Origin: Paracoccus onchidii
GTDB taxonomy: Bacteria; Pseudomonadota; Alphaproteobacteria; Rhodobacterales; Rhodobacteraceae
DNA: 64,000 nucleotides
Assembly: GCF_028294535.1 (NCBI RefSeq)
Contig: NZ_JAQBIE010000001.1
Coordinates: 1 to 64,000, forward strand
Direction: 5' to 3'
In this document: piece by piece, positions 28,866 through 36,466 of the stretch
Layout of the letters: each line of letters opens with the position of its first letter
Position numbering within the stretch: position 1 is the stretch's first letter
Notes under the pieces: generated by a model
Told to the model about the DNA's origin: nothing
What the model saw: the letters and a program-made list of their open reading frames with translations, nothing else
Database searches by the model: none
Program-made: the position numbers and the translations under genes

Positions 28866-29389
28866 GGGGCTACCTGCGCTGTCGGGATGCCATAGACGTC
28901 GCGGTCGATCCCGTCGGGGAATTGGTCGCGGCGCAGCCGGACGCCGCCCAGACCTTCGGTCAGGCGACGGGCGGCTAGGTTTTCGTCGCGAAAATGCGTC
29001 TCGATCGTGTCGTGGCCAAGCGATCGACCGGCCCAGCCCAGCACCGCGCGCGAAGCCTCTTGCGCGATCCCCTTGCCGCGCGCCTCGGGCAGCAGCCACC
29101 AGGTCAGTTCATGTCCGGGCCAGCCATCCACATCCAGAATGCCGCAGCCGCCGATGGTCTGGTCGTCCAGCGTCACCACGAAACGGCCAAAGCCGCGCAG
29201 CGCGAAATGCCCGATATCCGCCGCCAGACGGTCCCATGCCTGATGCGGCGCCAAGGGGCCGCCATAGAAATGCGACGCCTCGGCATCCGCGAAAAAGCGG
29301 GCATAGGCCGCGTGATCCCGGGATTCGGGCATCCGCAGCACCAGCCGCCTGGTCGTCAGGACCGGAATATCGGACAGGAATGCCGACAT
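28862..29389 (-). CDS. GNAT family N-acetyltransferase
   Basis: 175 residues. Same fold and motif order as the next gene: LTTRRLVLRMPESRDHAAYARF, HELTWWLLPEARGKGIAQE and ETHFRDENLAARRLTEGLG. Start overlaps the ffh stop by one base (TAATG), so it is translated with ffh. It likely arose by tandem duplication with the gene that follows, followed by strong divergence. Confidence 0.87.
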   Translation of the reverse strand: MSAFLSDIPVLTTRRLVLRMPESRDHAAYARFFADAEASHFYGGPLAPHQAWDRLAADIGHFALRGFGRFVVTLDDQTIGGCGILDVDGWPGHELTWWLLPEARGKGIAQEASRAVLGWAGRSLGHDTIETHFRDENLAARRLTEGLGGVRLRRDQFPDGIDRDVYGIPTAQVAP

Positions 29390-30876
29390 TATTTCTTGCC
29401 GAACATGCCCGAAAGACCGCCGGGCAGCCCGGCCTTGGACAGATCGCCGCCCAGACCCTTGGGGTCCTGCAGCATCTTGGTCGCCTCGGCCATTTTTGTC
29501 GGATCCATGTTTTCCATGTCGGGCAGTCCGCCGCCCTTGCCGGTCATCGCGCGCATGGCCTGTTTCAGCATGCCGCCCTTGCCCAGCTTTTTCATCGTGT
29601 CGGCCATCTGCTTTTGCATCTTCAGCAGGCGGTTCAGTTCCTGAACTTCCATCCCGGCACCGGCGGCGATACGTTTCTTGCGGCTGGCCTGCAGGATCGC
29701 GGGGTTGGCGCGTTCCTTCTTGGTCATGGAATTGATCAGCGCGATCTGACGGCGGATCGCACCGTCATCCATGCCCGCGGCTTCGGCCTGCTTGGCCATT
29801 TTCTGCATGCCGGGCATCATGCCCATGATGGACTGCATCCCGCCCATCTTCTGCATCTGTTCCAGCTGGCCTTTCAGGTCGTTCATGTTGAACAGACCTT
29901 TCTGGAAACGCTTCATCATGCGTTCGGCCTGTTCGACCTCCAGCACTTCCTGCGCCTTTTCGACCAGTGCGACGATATCGCCCATGCCAAGGATGCGGCC
30001 GGCGATTCGCTGAGCGTCGAAGCCTTCCAGCGCGTCCATCTTTTCGCCCAGACCGACAAAGCGGATCGGCTTGCCGGTGACGGCGCGCATCGACAGGGCG
30101 GCACCGCCGCGTCCGTCGCCATCCATCCGGGTCAGCACCACGCCCGAAACTCCGACCTTGCCGTCGAATTCGGTGGCGACATTCACCGCGTCCTGACCGG
30201 TCAAGCCATCGACCACCAGCAGCGTTTCACGCGGGGTGGCGATGTCGCGGACGGCCTGCACCTCGTCCATCAGCACCTGATCGATATGCAGGCGACCGGC
30301 GGTGTCCAGCATATAGACGTCATAGCCGCCAAGGCTGGCCTGCTGCTTGGCGCGCTTGGCGATCTGCACGGCGCTTTCGCCCGGCACGATTGGCAGCGTA
30401 TCGACGCCGATCTGCTGGCCCAGGATCGCAAGCTGTTCCATTGCGGCGGGGCGGTTTGTGTCCAGGCTGGCCATCAGGACGCGCTTTTTCTCGCGGTCCT
30501 TCAGGCGCTTGGCCAGTTTCGCGGTGGTCGTCGTCTTGCCCGAACCCTGCAGACCAACCATCAGGATCGGCGCGGGCGGGTTGTCGATGCGCAGCGCCTC
30601 GGGGGCGTCTTCGCCTTGCAGCACCTTGATCAGTTCGTCATGGACGATCTTGACCACCTGCTGACCCGGCGTGACCGATTTTGTGACGGCCGAACCGGTC
30701 GCCTTGGCCGTGACCGATTTGACAAAGCCGCGCGCGACCGGCAGCGAGACGTCGGCCTCTAGCAAAGCGACGCGCACCTCGCGCATGGCGGCGGTGACGT
30801 CATCCTCGGATAGGGCACCCTGTTTGGTCAGCCGGTCGAAGACGCCGCCCAAACGGTCGGATAGGTTCTCGAACAT
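29389..30876 (-). CDS. ffh: signal recognition particle protein Ffh
   Basis: 495 residues. GTPase that binds 4.5S RNA and signal sequences for co-translational membrane targeting. N domain from MFENLSDRLGGVFDRLTKQ. G domain motifs GLQGSGKTTTTAKLAKRL, MLDTAGRLHID and LTRMDGDGRGG. The methionine-rich M domain follows (MQKMGGMQSIMGMMPGMQK). Start ATG 30876 with AGGAGG upstream; the longer frame to 31023 lacks homology. It is the first gene of the operon leading to rpmE. Confidence 0.98.
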   Translation of the reverse strand: MFENLSDRLGGVFDRLTKQGALSEDDVTAAMREVRVALLEADVSLPVARGFVKSVTAKATGSAVTKSVTPGQQVVKIVHDELIKVLQGEDAPEALRIDNPPAPILMVGLQGSGKTTTTAKLAKRLKDREKKRVLMASLDTNRPAAMEQLAILGQQIGVDTLPIVPGESAVQIAKRAKQQASLGGYDVYMLDTAGRLHIDQVLMDEVQAVRDIATPRETLLVVDGLTGQDAVNVATEFDGKVGVSGVVLTRMDGDGRGGAALSMRAVTGKPIRFVGLGEKMDALEGFDAQRIAGRILGMGDIVALVEKAQEVLEVEQAERMMKRFQKGLFNMNDLKGQLEQMQKMGGMQSIMGMMPGMQKMAKQAEAAGMDDGAIRRQIALINSMTKKERANPAILQASRKKRIAAGAGMEVQELNRLLKMQKQMADTMKKLGKGGMLKQAMRAMTGKGGGLPDMENMDPTKMAEATKMLQDPKGLGGDLSKAGLPGGLSGMFGKK

Positions 30877-30924
30877 GGGCCAGGCCTCCTGCGGTCCAAT
30901 GCGGTTTTGCCCCCGTGGGCGCAA

Positions 30925-30985
30925 CGCGCTGACGGGGGGCGATCCCCGCACCAAACGGGGACCGGAAGGGTCATCCTTCCGGGAA
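30925..30985 (-). promoter_or_regulatory. two hairpins in the ffh leader
   Basis: Upstream of ffh, CCGGAAGG (30962-30969) pairs with CCTTCCGG (30975-30982) around a 5-base loop. Nearer the gene a second hairpin forms from TCCCCG and CGGGGA around CACCAAA. They lie in the presumed 5' leader of the ffh-ribosomal operon. They could be an attenuator or a protein-binding site; no T-run follows them. Confidence 0.35.
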
Positions 30986-31003
30986 TTCCCGGCGCTGATA
31001 CGC

Positions 31004-31033
31004 AAAAACGGCCCCCGAGTCAACGAGGGCCGT
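31004..31033 (-). terminator. terminator after azoR
   Basis: Stem arms 31008-31017 and 31024-31033 (seven pairs, one mismatch, two pairs) around AGTCAA, with five Ts following on the minus strand (AAAAA at 31004-31008 on the plus strand). It is 22 bases beyond the azoR stop and isolates azoR from the ffh operon. Confidence 0.8.
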
Positions 31034-31055
31034 CCATATCATGCGGCGGGCGGGA

Positions 31056-31643
31056 TCATGCGGCGATCTGGTCGATCACATCCTGTGCGCGGGCCAGACC
31101 GGCATCGCGATCCATGGCCAGCCTGTCTGCGGCGACGAAGGTCACGTCGGTGATGCCCAAAAAGGCCAACATATGACGCAAATAGCCCGAAGCGTGGTCG
31201 ATTTCCGACCCGATCGGCGTTCCGGCCGAGGCATAGCCCACGATCGCGCGCTTGCCCTTCAGCAGCCCTTCGGGGCCGGCCTCGGTATAGCGGAAGGTCA
31301 CGCCGGCGCGGGCGATCTGGTCCAGCCAGTTTTTCAGCTGCGCGGGCAGGTTGAAGTTATAGACCGGCAGGCCGATGACCAGCACATCTGCGTCCTGCAC
31401 CTCTTGCAGATAGGCGTCGGCGCGGTCGATCAGCTGTTGCTGGTCGGGCGAGGGGTTTTCCGGCACCACGCGGACGGCGTGAAACCATGCGTTGTCGATG
31501 GCGGCAACGCCTTCGTTCAGATCGCGATAGGCGACGGTCGCCGTGGGGGCGCCTGCCTTCAGCTTGGCGACGATATCCGCCGTCAGTTTGCGCGACACCG
31601 AGGCATCTCCGGTAATGGCGCTGTCGATATGCAGGATGTTCAT
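31056..31643 (-). CDS. azoR: FMN-dependent NADH-azoreductase
   Basis: 195 residues. Flavodoxin-like quinone/azo reductase. MNILHIDSAITGDASVSRKL holds the FMN phosphate loop, and IGLPVYNFNLPAQLKNWLDQIARAGVTFRYTEAG is the family block. Such enzymes detoxify quinones and nitro or azo compounds. The ATG at 31643 begins the homology. Divergent from a LysR-type regulator, which is the usual control arrangement. Confidence 0.92.
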   Translation of the reverse strand: MNILHIDSAITGDASVSRKLTADIVAKLKAGAPTATVAYRDLNEGVAAIDNAWFHAVRVVPENPSPDQQQLIDRADAYLQEVQDADVLVIGLPVYNFNLPAQLKNWLDQIARAGVTFRYTEAGPEGLLKGKRAIVGYASAGTPIGSEIDHASGYLRHMLAFLGITDVTFVAADRLAMDRDAGLARAQDVIDQIAA

Positions 31644-31663
31644 TTCGGAACCTCTTTGGTTTG

Positions 31664-31729
31664 TCTGTCGAAAGAACAGATATTGATTTGCACTGGTGAA
31701 CAAAACACCCATACTCGCGCAGTATCTGT
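31664..31729. promoter_or_regulatory. candidate LysR operator between azoR and regulator
   Basis: In the 98-base divergent gap, TCTGT (31664-31668) pairs with ACAGA (31676-31680). The longer ACAGATA (31676-31682) is repeated inverted as TATCTGT (31723-31729), 40 bases away. Two such sites at this distance resemble the paired recruitment and activation sites of LysR-type regulators. Confidence 0.4.
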
Positions 31730-31741
31730 GCAGGAGCGCAC

Positions 31742-32581
31742 ATGTTCGAAAGCTGGGATGATATCAGGGTGGCGCTGGCCGTTGCGCGCGAAGGCACCGT
31801 CAGCGGGGCCGCGTTGGTGCTGGGTGTGCATCATGCAACGGTGATCCGACGTATCGATGCACTGGAGACGCAATTGGGCGCGCGGCTGTTCCAGCGACAC
31901 CCCAGGGGATATGCGTTGACGGATGCCGGGCGCACCATGTTGCAAACCGCCGGTGAGGTCGAAGAGCATTTCGGCCAGATGGCGTCGCGGATTTCCGGTG
32001 CTGGCGACCGGATCGAAGGCGAACTGGTGGTCACCTCCTTGCCGGAACTTGCACCGGTTGTGATGCCGCGCCTGCTGCCCTTGCTTGATCGGCATCCGGG
32101 GCTGCGTTTGCGATATTTGACTGATGCACGCCTGTTCAGGCTGGATGCGGGCGAGGCGCAGCTGGCAATTCGCGCCGGCGCACGCCCTACGCAGCCGGAT
32201 TATGTTGCGCGCGAGTTGGCGGTGTCATCGCAGGCGCTATATGCCGCGCAATCCTATCTGGACCGGCAGGGCACGGTCGAGGATCTGGCCCGCCATTATT
32301 TCGCGGTGCCGCCAACCGATGGCCCCTTGTCGCCGGTCATGCGGTGGATCGTGGCGCATGTCCCCGCCGCGAATTTCGTGATGGTCAGCAATGATGCCCA
32401 GGCCCGCGCCGCGGTGATCCGTGCCGGTTTGGCAATCGGCAGCGTGCCGCGCGATGAATCCGACGGGCTGGTCGAGGTGATGTGTCTGCCAGAGTGGGAA
32501 TCGCGCCTGTGGCTGGTAACGCATGTGGACCTGCATCGGACGCCGAAGGTTCAGGCCGCACTTGCGGCGTTGCGGGGCTGA
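31742..32581 (+). CDS. LysR family transcriptional regulator
   Basis: 279 residues. N-terminal winged helix MFESWDDIRVALAVAREGTVSGAA with HHATVIRRIDALETQLGARLF, then the ligand-binding domain starting EGELVVTSLPELAPVVMPRL. Probably controls the divergent azoR in response to a quinone or electrophile, inferred from position. It has no glutamate-rich or unusual extension. Confidence 0.92.
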   Translation: MFESWDDIRVALAVAREGTVSGAALVLGVHHATVIRRIDALETQLGARLFQRHPRGYALTDAGRTMLQTAGEVEEHFGQMASRISGAGDRIEGELVVTSLPELAPVVMPRLLPLLDRHPGLRLRYLTDARLFRLDAGEAQLAIRAGARPTQPDYVARELAVSSQALYAAQSYLDRQGTVEDLARHYFAVPPTDGPLSPVMRWIVAHVPAANFVMVSNDAQARAAVIRAGLAIGSVPRDESDGLVEVMCLPEWESRLWLVTHVDLHRTPKVQAALAALRG

Positions 32582-32715
32582 TCACAGGCGACGGTCTTGC
32601 GCCCGCCGGCCCGTAGCGGTTCGCGCGCTGCGGCTGTGCCAAAGATTGCGTATCCTGCAACTTGCTGCTTCCCCCCATGGGCGCGCTGGGTCAAGATACC
32701 GGCAAGGAGGACCCC

Positions 32716-33291
32716 ATGACAGCGACAGCACCGATCAGCAGATTCAATATTCCCGATCTGGACAGCCTGCCTCAGGACATGCGCGATGCAATTCTGGAGG
32801 TTGAGGAAAAGTCGGGCTTCATTCCCAATATCTTTCTGGCGCTTACCCACCGCCCGGCCGAGTTCCGGGCGTTCTTTGCCTATCATGATGCCTTGATGGA
32901 CAAGGATGTCGGGCTGAGCAAGGCCGAGCGGGAATTGATCGTCGTGGCCACCAGCGGCATGAACCGCTGCCAATATTGTGTCGTGGCGCATGGGGCCATT
33001 CTGCGCATCCGCGCCAAGAATGCCCATATCGCGGATCAGGTTGCCGTCAACTGGCGAAAGGCCGATCTGAGTCCGCGCCAAAAGGCGATGCTGACCTATG
33101 CCGAAAAGGTCGCGCTAGAGGCAGAGCATATCGAGGATGCTGATCACGAAACGCTTCGCGACCACGGCTTCGGGGCGGATGAAATCTGGGATATCGGTGC
33201 CATTGCCGCATTCTTTGCGATGTCGAACCGCCTTGTGAATGCGGGTGATATTCGCCCCAACGATGAATTCTATATGTTGGGCCGGGTCTGA
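32716..33291 (+). CDS. AhpD-like peroxidase-related protein (carboxymuconolactone decarboxylase family)
   Basis: 191 residues. CMD/AhpD fold with the redox CxxC in ATSGMNRCQYCVVAHGAILR. LPQDMRDAILEVEEKSGFIPNIF at the N-terminus is typical of the peroxidase-related subgroup. It probably reduces peroxides or acts as a thiol-dependent redox enzyme. ATG 32716 has AAGGAGG upstream. Next to azoR/LysR it may be part of an oxidative or electrophile response, which is inference. Confidence 0.87.
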   Translation: MTATAPISRFNIPDLDSLPQDMRDAILEVEEKSGFIPNIFLALTHRPAEFRAFFAYHDALMDKDVGLSKAERELIVVATSGMNRCQYCVVAHGAILRIRAKNAHIADQVAVNWRKADLSPRQKAMLTYAEKVALEAEHIEDADHETLRDHGFGADEIWDIGAIAAFFAMSNRLVNAGDIRPNDEFYMLGRV

Positions 33292-33328
33292 TGTCTTGAA
33301 TCGCGGGGGTGTTGCCGGATTGGCGGGC

Positions 33329-34216
33329 ATGGCGCGGCGCGAGGTGATTCTGGGTCACGGCGCGATGCTGCTGTTCTCGGCCCTTGTGGCGGGATCTTTT
33401 TCGCTTGGCTCGCGTGCAGCGAATCTGATCGACCCAACCGCACTGACGGCGCTGCGCTTTGTGATCGCAGCCGGTGTGATTGCCGGCGTCGCGATGGCCG
33501 GTCGCGGCATTCCGGTCCGGGCCTTTTCGGCGCCATGGCGATATATGCTGCTGGGTGGCGTGTTCTCGGTGTATTTCGTGCTGATGTTCGAGGGCCTGAA
33601 GACCGCGCCACCGGTATCGGCCAGCGCGGTCTTTACACTGACGCCGCTGATGGCGGCCGGGTTTGGCTGGTTCTTATTGCGCCAGAAACTGACGCTGCGG
33701 ATGTTTTCGGCCCTGCTGTTGGGCGGCATGGGGGCGCTGTGGGTTATTTTTCGCGGCGATGTTCAGGCCATGGCCAGACTTGAATTTGGTCGGGGCGAGG
33801 CGATCTATCTGGCGGGATGCGTGGCGCATGCCTTGTATACGCCCCTGGTGCGGCGGCTCAATCGCGGCGAAAGCGCAGTGGTCTTCACGCTTGGCACCCT
33901 GATCGCGGGGGCGGTGATCCTGATTGTCTGGGGGCGGGACGCGCTGGTGGCGACGGATTGGGCCAATCTGCCGGCGATTGTCTGGATAACCCTGATCTAT
34001 GTCGCCCTGTTCGCCACGGCTGCGTCATTCGTGCTGGTACAGTTCGCGGCCTTGCGCCTGCCCGCAGCCAAGGTGATGGCTTATACGTATCTGACACCGA
34101 TCTGGGTCGTCCTGCTTGAGGTTCTGTTGGGGCAGGGAATGCCCGGCGCGGCGGTATTGCCGGGCATTGTGGTGACGCTTGCGGCGTTGCTGATGTTGTT
34201 GAAGGATGACGGTTAG
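33329..34216 (+). CDS. DMT superfamily transporter (EamA domain)
   Basis: 295 residues, ten predicted membrane helices in two EamA repeats. HGAMLLFSALVAGSFSLGSRAANLIDPTALTALRF opens the first repeat and SAVVFTLGTLIAGAVILIVWG the second, with AKVMAYTYLTPIWVVLLEVLLGQ near the end. Likely an exporter of metabolites or amino acids; the substrate is unknown. The frame is open from 33239, inside the previous gene. I prefer ATG 33329, where homology begins, but a TTG at 33296 is possible. Confidence 0.85.
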   Translation: MARREVILGHGAMLLFSALVAGSFSLGSRAANLIDPTALTALRFVIAAGVIAGVAMAGRGIPVRAFSAPWRYMLLGGVFSVYFVLMFEGLKTAPPVSASAVFTLTPLMAAGFGWFLLRQKLTLRMFSALLLGGMGALWVIFRGDVQAMARLEFGRGEAIYLAGCVAHALYTPLVRRLNRGESAVVFTLGTLIAGAVILIVWGRDALVATDWANLPAIVWITLIYVALFATAASFVLVQFAALRLPAAKVMAYTYLTPIWVVLLEVLLGQGMPGAAVLPGIVVTLAALLMLLKDDG

Positions 34217-34322
34217 GGGCGGCAAGGCGGACACAGGGGCCAAGCCTTTGCATCGCGCTACTTTTCATCGGCTCACGCACTCGTTAGGGTCCGCGAAACA
34301 GCAGGCAGCAGCGGGGCATTCG

Positions 34323-35093
34323 GTGGCGCATATCATCGTTGTGGGCAACGAAAAGGGTGGTTCGGGCAAGTCCACGACCTCGATGCATGTGGCAACTGCG
34401 CTTGCGCGGATGGGCCATCGTGTCGGGGGATTGGATCTGGATGTGCGCCAGCGCAGTTTCGGCCGCTATCTTGAAAACCGTGCCGCGTTTGCCGCGCGCG
34501 AACAGATAGATCTGCCCATGCCCCTTCTGGGCGTGATGGGTGACGGGGGCGATCCGCTGACCCCCGCCCTGACCGAACTTGAAAAGAGCTGCGATTTCAT
34601 TCTGCTCGATTGCCCCGGTTCGCATACCAAGCTGAGCCAGATGGCGCATACGGTGGCGGATACCTTGCTGACGCCGATGAACGACAGTTTCGTCGATTTC
34701 GACTTGCTGGCCCGCATGTCACCCGAGGGTGAGATCAAGGGCCCGTCGATTTATGCGGAAATGGTTTGGGCCGCGCGCCAGATGCGCGCCGAGGCAGGTG
34801 CCGGGCCGATCGATTGGCTGGTTCTGCGCAACCGTCTTGGCACGCAAGCCATGCACAACAAACGCAAGGTCGGCGGGGCGCTGACCAAATTGTCCCGGCG
34901 GATCGGTTTTCGTGTTGCGCCCGGTTTTTCCGAGCGCGTCATCTTTCGGGAACTGTTTCCACGCGGGCTGACGCTGCTGGATCTCAAGGATATCGGAACC
35001 GAGCAATTGTCGATGTCCAATGTTGCCGCGCGTCAGGAGCTGCGCGACCTGATCGCCGAACTGAATTTGCCGGGGGTCGAGATCAAGTTCTGA
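34323..35093 (+). CDS. mipZ: division plane positioning ATPase MipZ
   Basis: 256 residues. ParA-family ATPase that forms a gradient from the ParB-bound poles and inhibits FtsZ assembly away from mid-cell. Deviant Walker A in VVGNEKGGSGKSTTSMH, LDLDVRQRSFGRYLENR and Walker B FILLDCPGSHTKLS. The extended PIDWLVLRNRL and IFRELFPRGLTLLDL blocks are specific for MipZ. The best start is GTG 34323 (VAHIIVVGNEKGG) by family alignment; the frame is open upstream to 34206. Its presence fits an alphaproteobacterium. Confidence 0.93.
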   Translation: MAHIIVVGNEKGGSGKSTTSMHVATALARMGHRVGGLDLDVRQRSFGRYLENRAAFAAREQIDLPMPLLGVMGDGGDPLTPALTELEKSCDFILLDCPGSHTKLSQMAHTVADTLLTPMNDSFVDFDLLARMSPEGEIKGPSIYAEMVWAARQMRAEAGAGPIDWLVLRNRLGTQAMHNKRKVGGALTKLSRRIGFRVAPGFSERVIFRELFPRGLTLLDLKDIGTEQLSMSNVAARQELRDLIAELNLPGVEIKF

Positions 35094-35171
35094 GACCGTT
35101 GCCGGGCCGGATATTCACATCTGCGGTTCAACTGCGGGGTGCAATAGACTTAAATGTGACCGAACTGATCA

Positions 35172-35200
35172 TTGACGGGCACCGCATTGTCCGGATGATC
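35172..35200 (+). promoter_or_regulatory. candidate promoter of the RND efflux operon
   Basis: TTGACG (35172-35177), a 17-base spacer and ATGATC (35195-35200). The implied transcription start near 35207 supports ATG 35231 rather than 35213 as the start of the next gene. Confidence 0.35.
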
Positions 35201-35230
35201 GGATAGGCATCCATGATCGGAACAGAGGCC

Positions 35231-36466
35231 ATGCAACGCGTTTTCCTCAGCCTGATGGCAGTCGTTGTCCTGTCCGTTGCGGCGCGTGCCGATGATGCCC
35301 CTGAGGCGGCGACCGAGCAGGCTGCCCCATCGGTGACTGTGGCACCGGCCATCCGGTCCGAGGTTGTGGCGCGGGTGCCGGTGTCGGGCACGCTGGTGGC
35401 GCGCCGGCAGGTGCAGGTCTTTTCCAAGGTGTCCGGCTTTGAAATCACCGAATTGCTGGCCGAAACCGGTGATCGCGTCGAACAAGGCCAGGTTCTTGCC
35501 CGGTTGGATGACGAAACCCTGACCGCCCAGCTTGCGCAGGCCGAGGCCGAGTACAAGCGCGCATCCGCAGGTGTCGGACAGGCGAAAAGCAATATCGACA
35601 GCACCCGCGCATCATTGACCCAGGCGGAAACGGCACTGGAGCGTGCGCGCCGTCTGCAGAGTGGGGGCAATACCTCGCAGGCGGCACTGGATCAGGCCAT
35701 CGCCGCCGAGGCCAACGCCCGCGCAAATGCGGCATCCGCGTCCGATGGTCTTGCCGTCGCCCAAGCCGCCTTGGCCCAGGCCGACGCCGCGCGGCGCATC
35801 GCGTGGCTGAATCTGGAACGTGCCGATATCAAGGCGCCGGTGGCGGGTCTGGTTGTCGCACGCAATGCCGAATTGGGCGCGCTTTCGGGGGGATCCACCT
35901 CGCCTTTGTTCATGCTGATCGACAAAGGGGAAATCGAGCTGGAGGCCGAGGTTATCGAAACCGCCCTGCAACAATTGTCGCAAGGGGATCCCGTAGATGT
36001 CGACATTGCCGGGCTGGGCCCTGTCGAGGGGCATGTGCGGCTGGTGCCGGCCTCGGTCGATCCGATCACACGACTTGGGTTGATGCGCATTTCACTGGGG
36101 GACAAGCCCGGTTTGCGCACCGGGTTGTTCGCGAATGGCTGGGTGACCACGGACAGGCGCGAGGCCATCACCGTTCCCGCGACGGCGGTGCTTTCGGATG
36201 CCTCGGGTGATCGCGTTCAGATCGTGGCGGATGGCACGATCGAGACCCGGGCGGTGTCCGCAGGTTTGCTGTGGAAGGGCCGACGCGAAATTCGCACGGG
36301 CCTGGATGTGGCGGAAACCGTCGTTGCGCGATCCGGCGCGTTTTTTCGCGACGGCGACAAGGTGCGAACCGTCATGCCGGAAACCCGTTCCGATGATCAG
36401 GGGACGGCCATGGGTATTCTGGGGCAGGCCACCGCCAAGGCGATGGATGGGACCGAACTGCCATGA
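35231..36466 (+). CDS. RND efflux system periplasmic adaptor (membrane fusion protein)
   Basis: 411 residues. Signal peptide MQRVFLSLMAVVVLSVAARA, then a lipoyl/barrel-sandwich half (VPVSGTLVARRQVQVFSKVSG), a long helical hairpin rich in Ala/Gln (residues about 100-190), the second lipoyl half (DIKAPVAGLVVARNAELG) and a beta-barrel. AcrA/HlyD-type adaptor linking the pump to an outer-membrane channel. AGAGG precedes ATG 35231. It shares ATGA overlap with the pump gene. Confidence 0.92.
   Translation: MQRVFLSLMAVVVLSVAARADDAPEAATEQAAPSVTVAPAIRSEVVARVPVSGTLVARRQVQVFSKVSGFEITELLAETGDRVEQGQVLARLDDETLTAQLAQAEAEYKRASAGVGQAKSNIDSTRASLTQAETALERARRLQSGGNTSQAALDQAIAAEANARANAASASDGLAVAQAALAQADAARRIAWLNLERADIKAPVAGLVVARNAELGALSGGSTSPLFMLIDKGEIELEAEVIETALQQLSQGDPVDVDIAGLGPVEGHVRLVPASVDPITRLGLMRISLGDKPGLRTGLFANGWVTTDRREAITVPATAVLSDASGDRVQIVADGTIETRAVSAGLLWKGRREIRTGLDVAETVVARSGAFFRDGDKVRTVMPETRSDDQGTAMGILGQATAKAMDGTELP

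Noticed and set aside
28720..30762. 680-codon plus-strand frame opposite ffh and GNAT genes
   Set aside because: Antisense shadow of confidently identified minus-strand genes; His/Gln/Arg-rich peptide without domain features.
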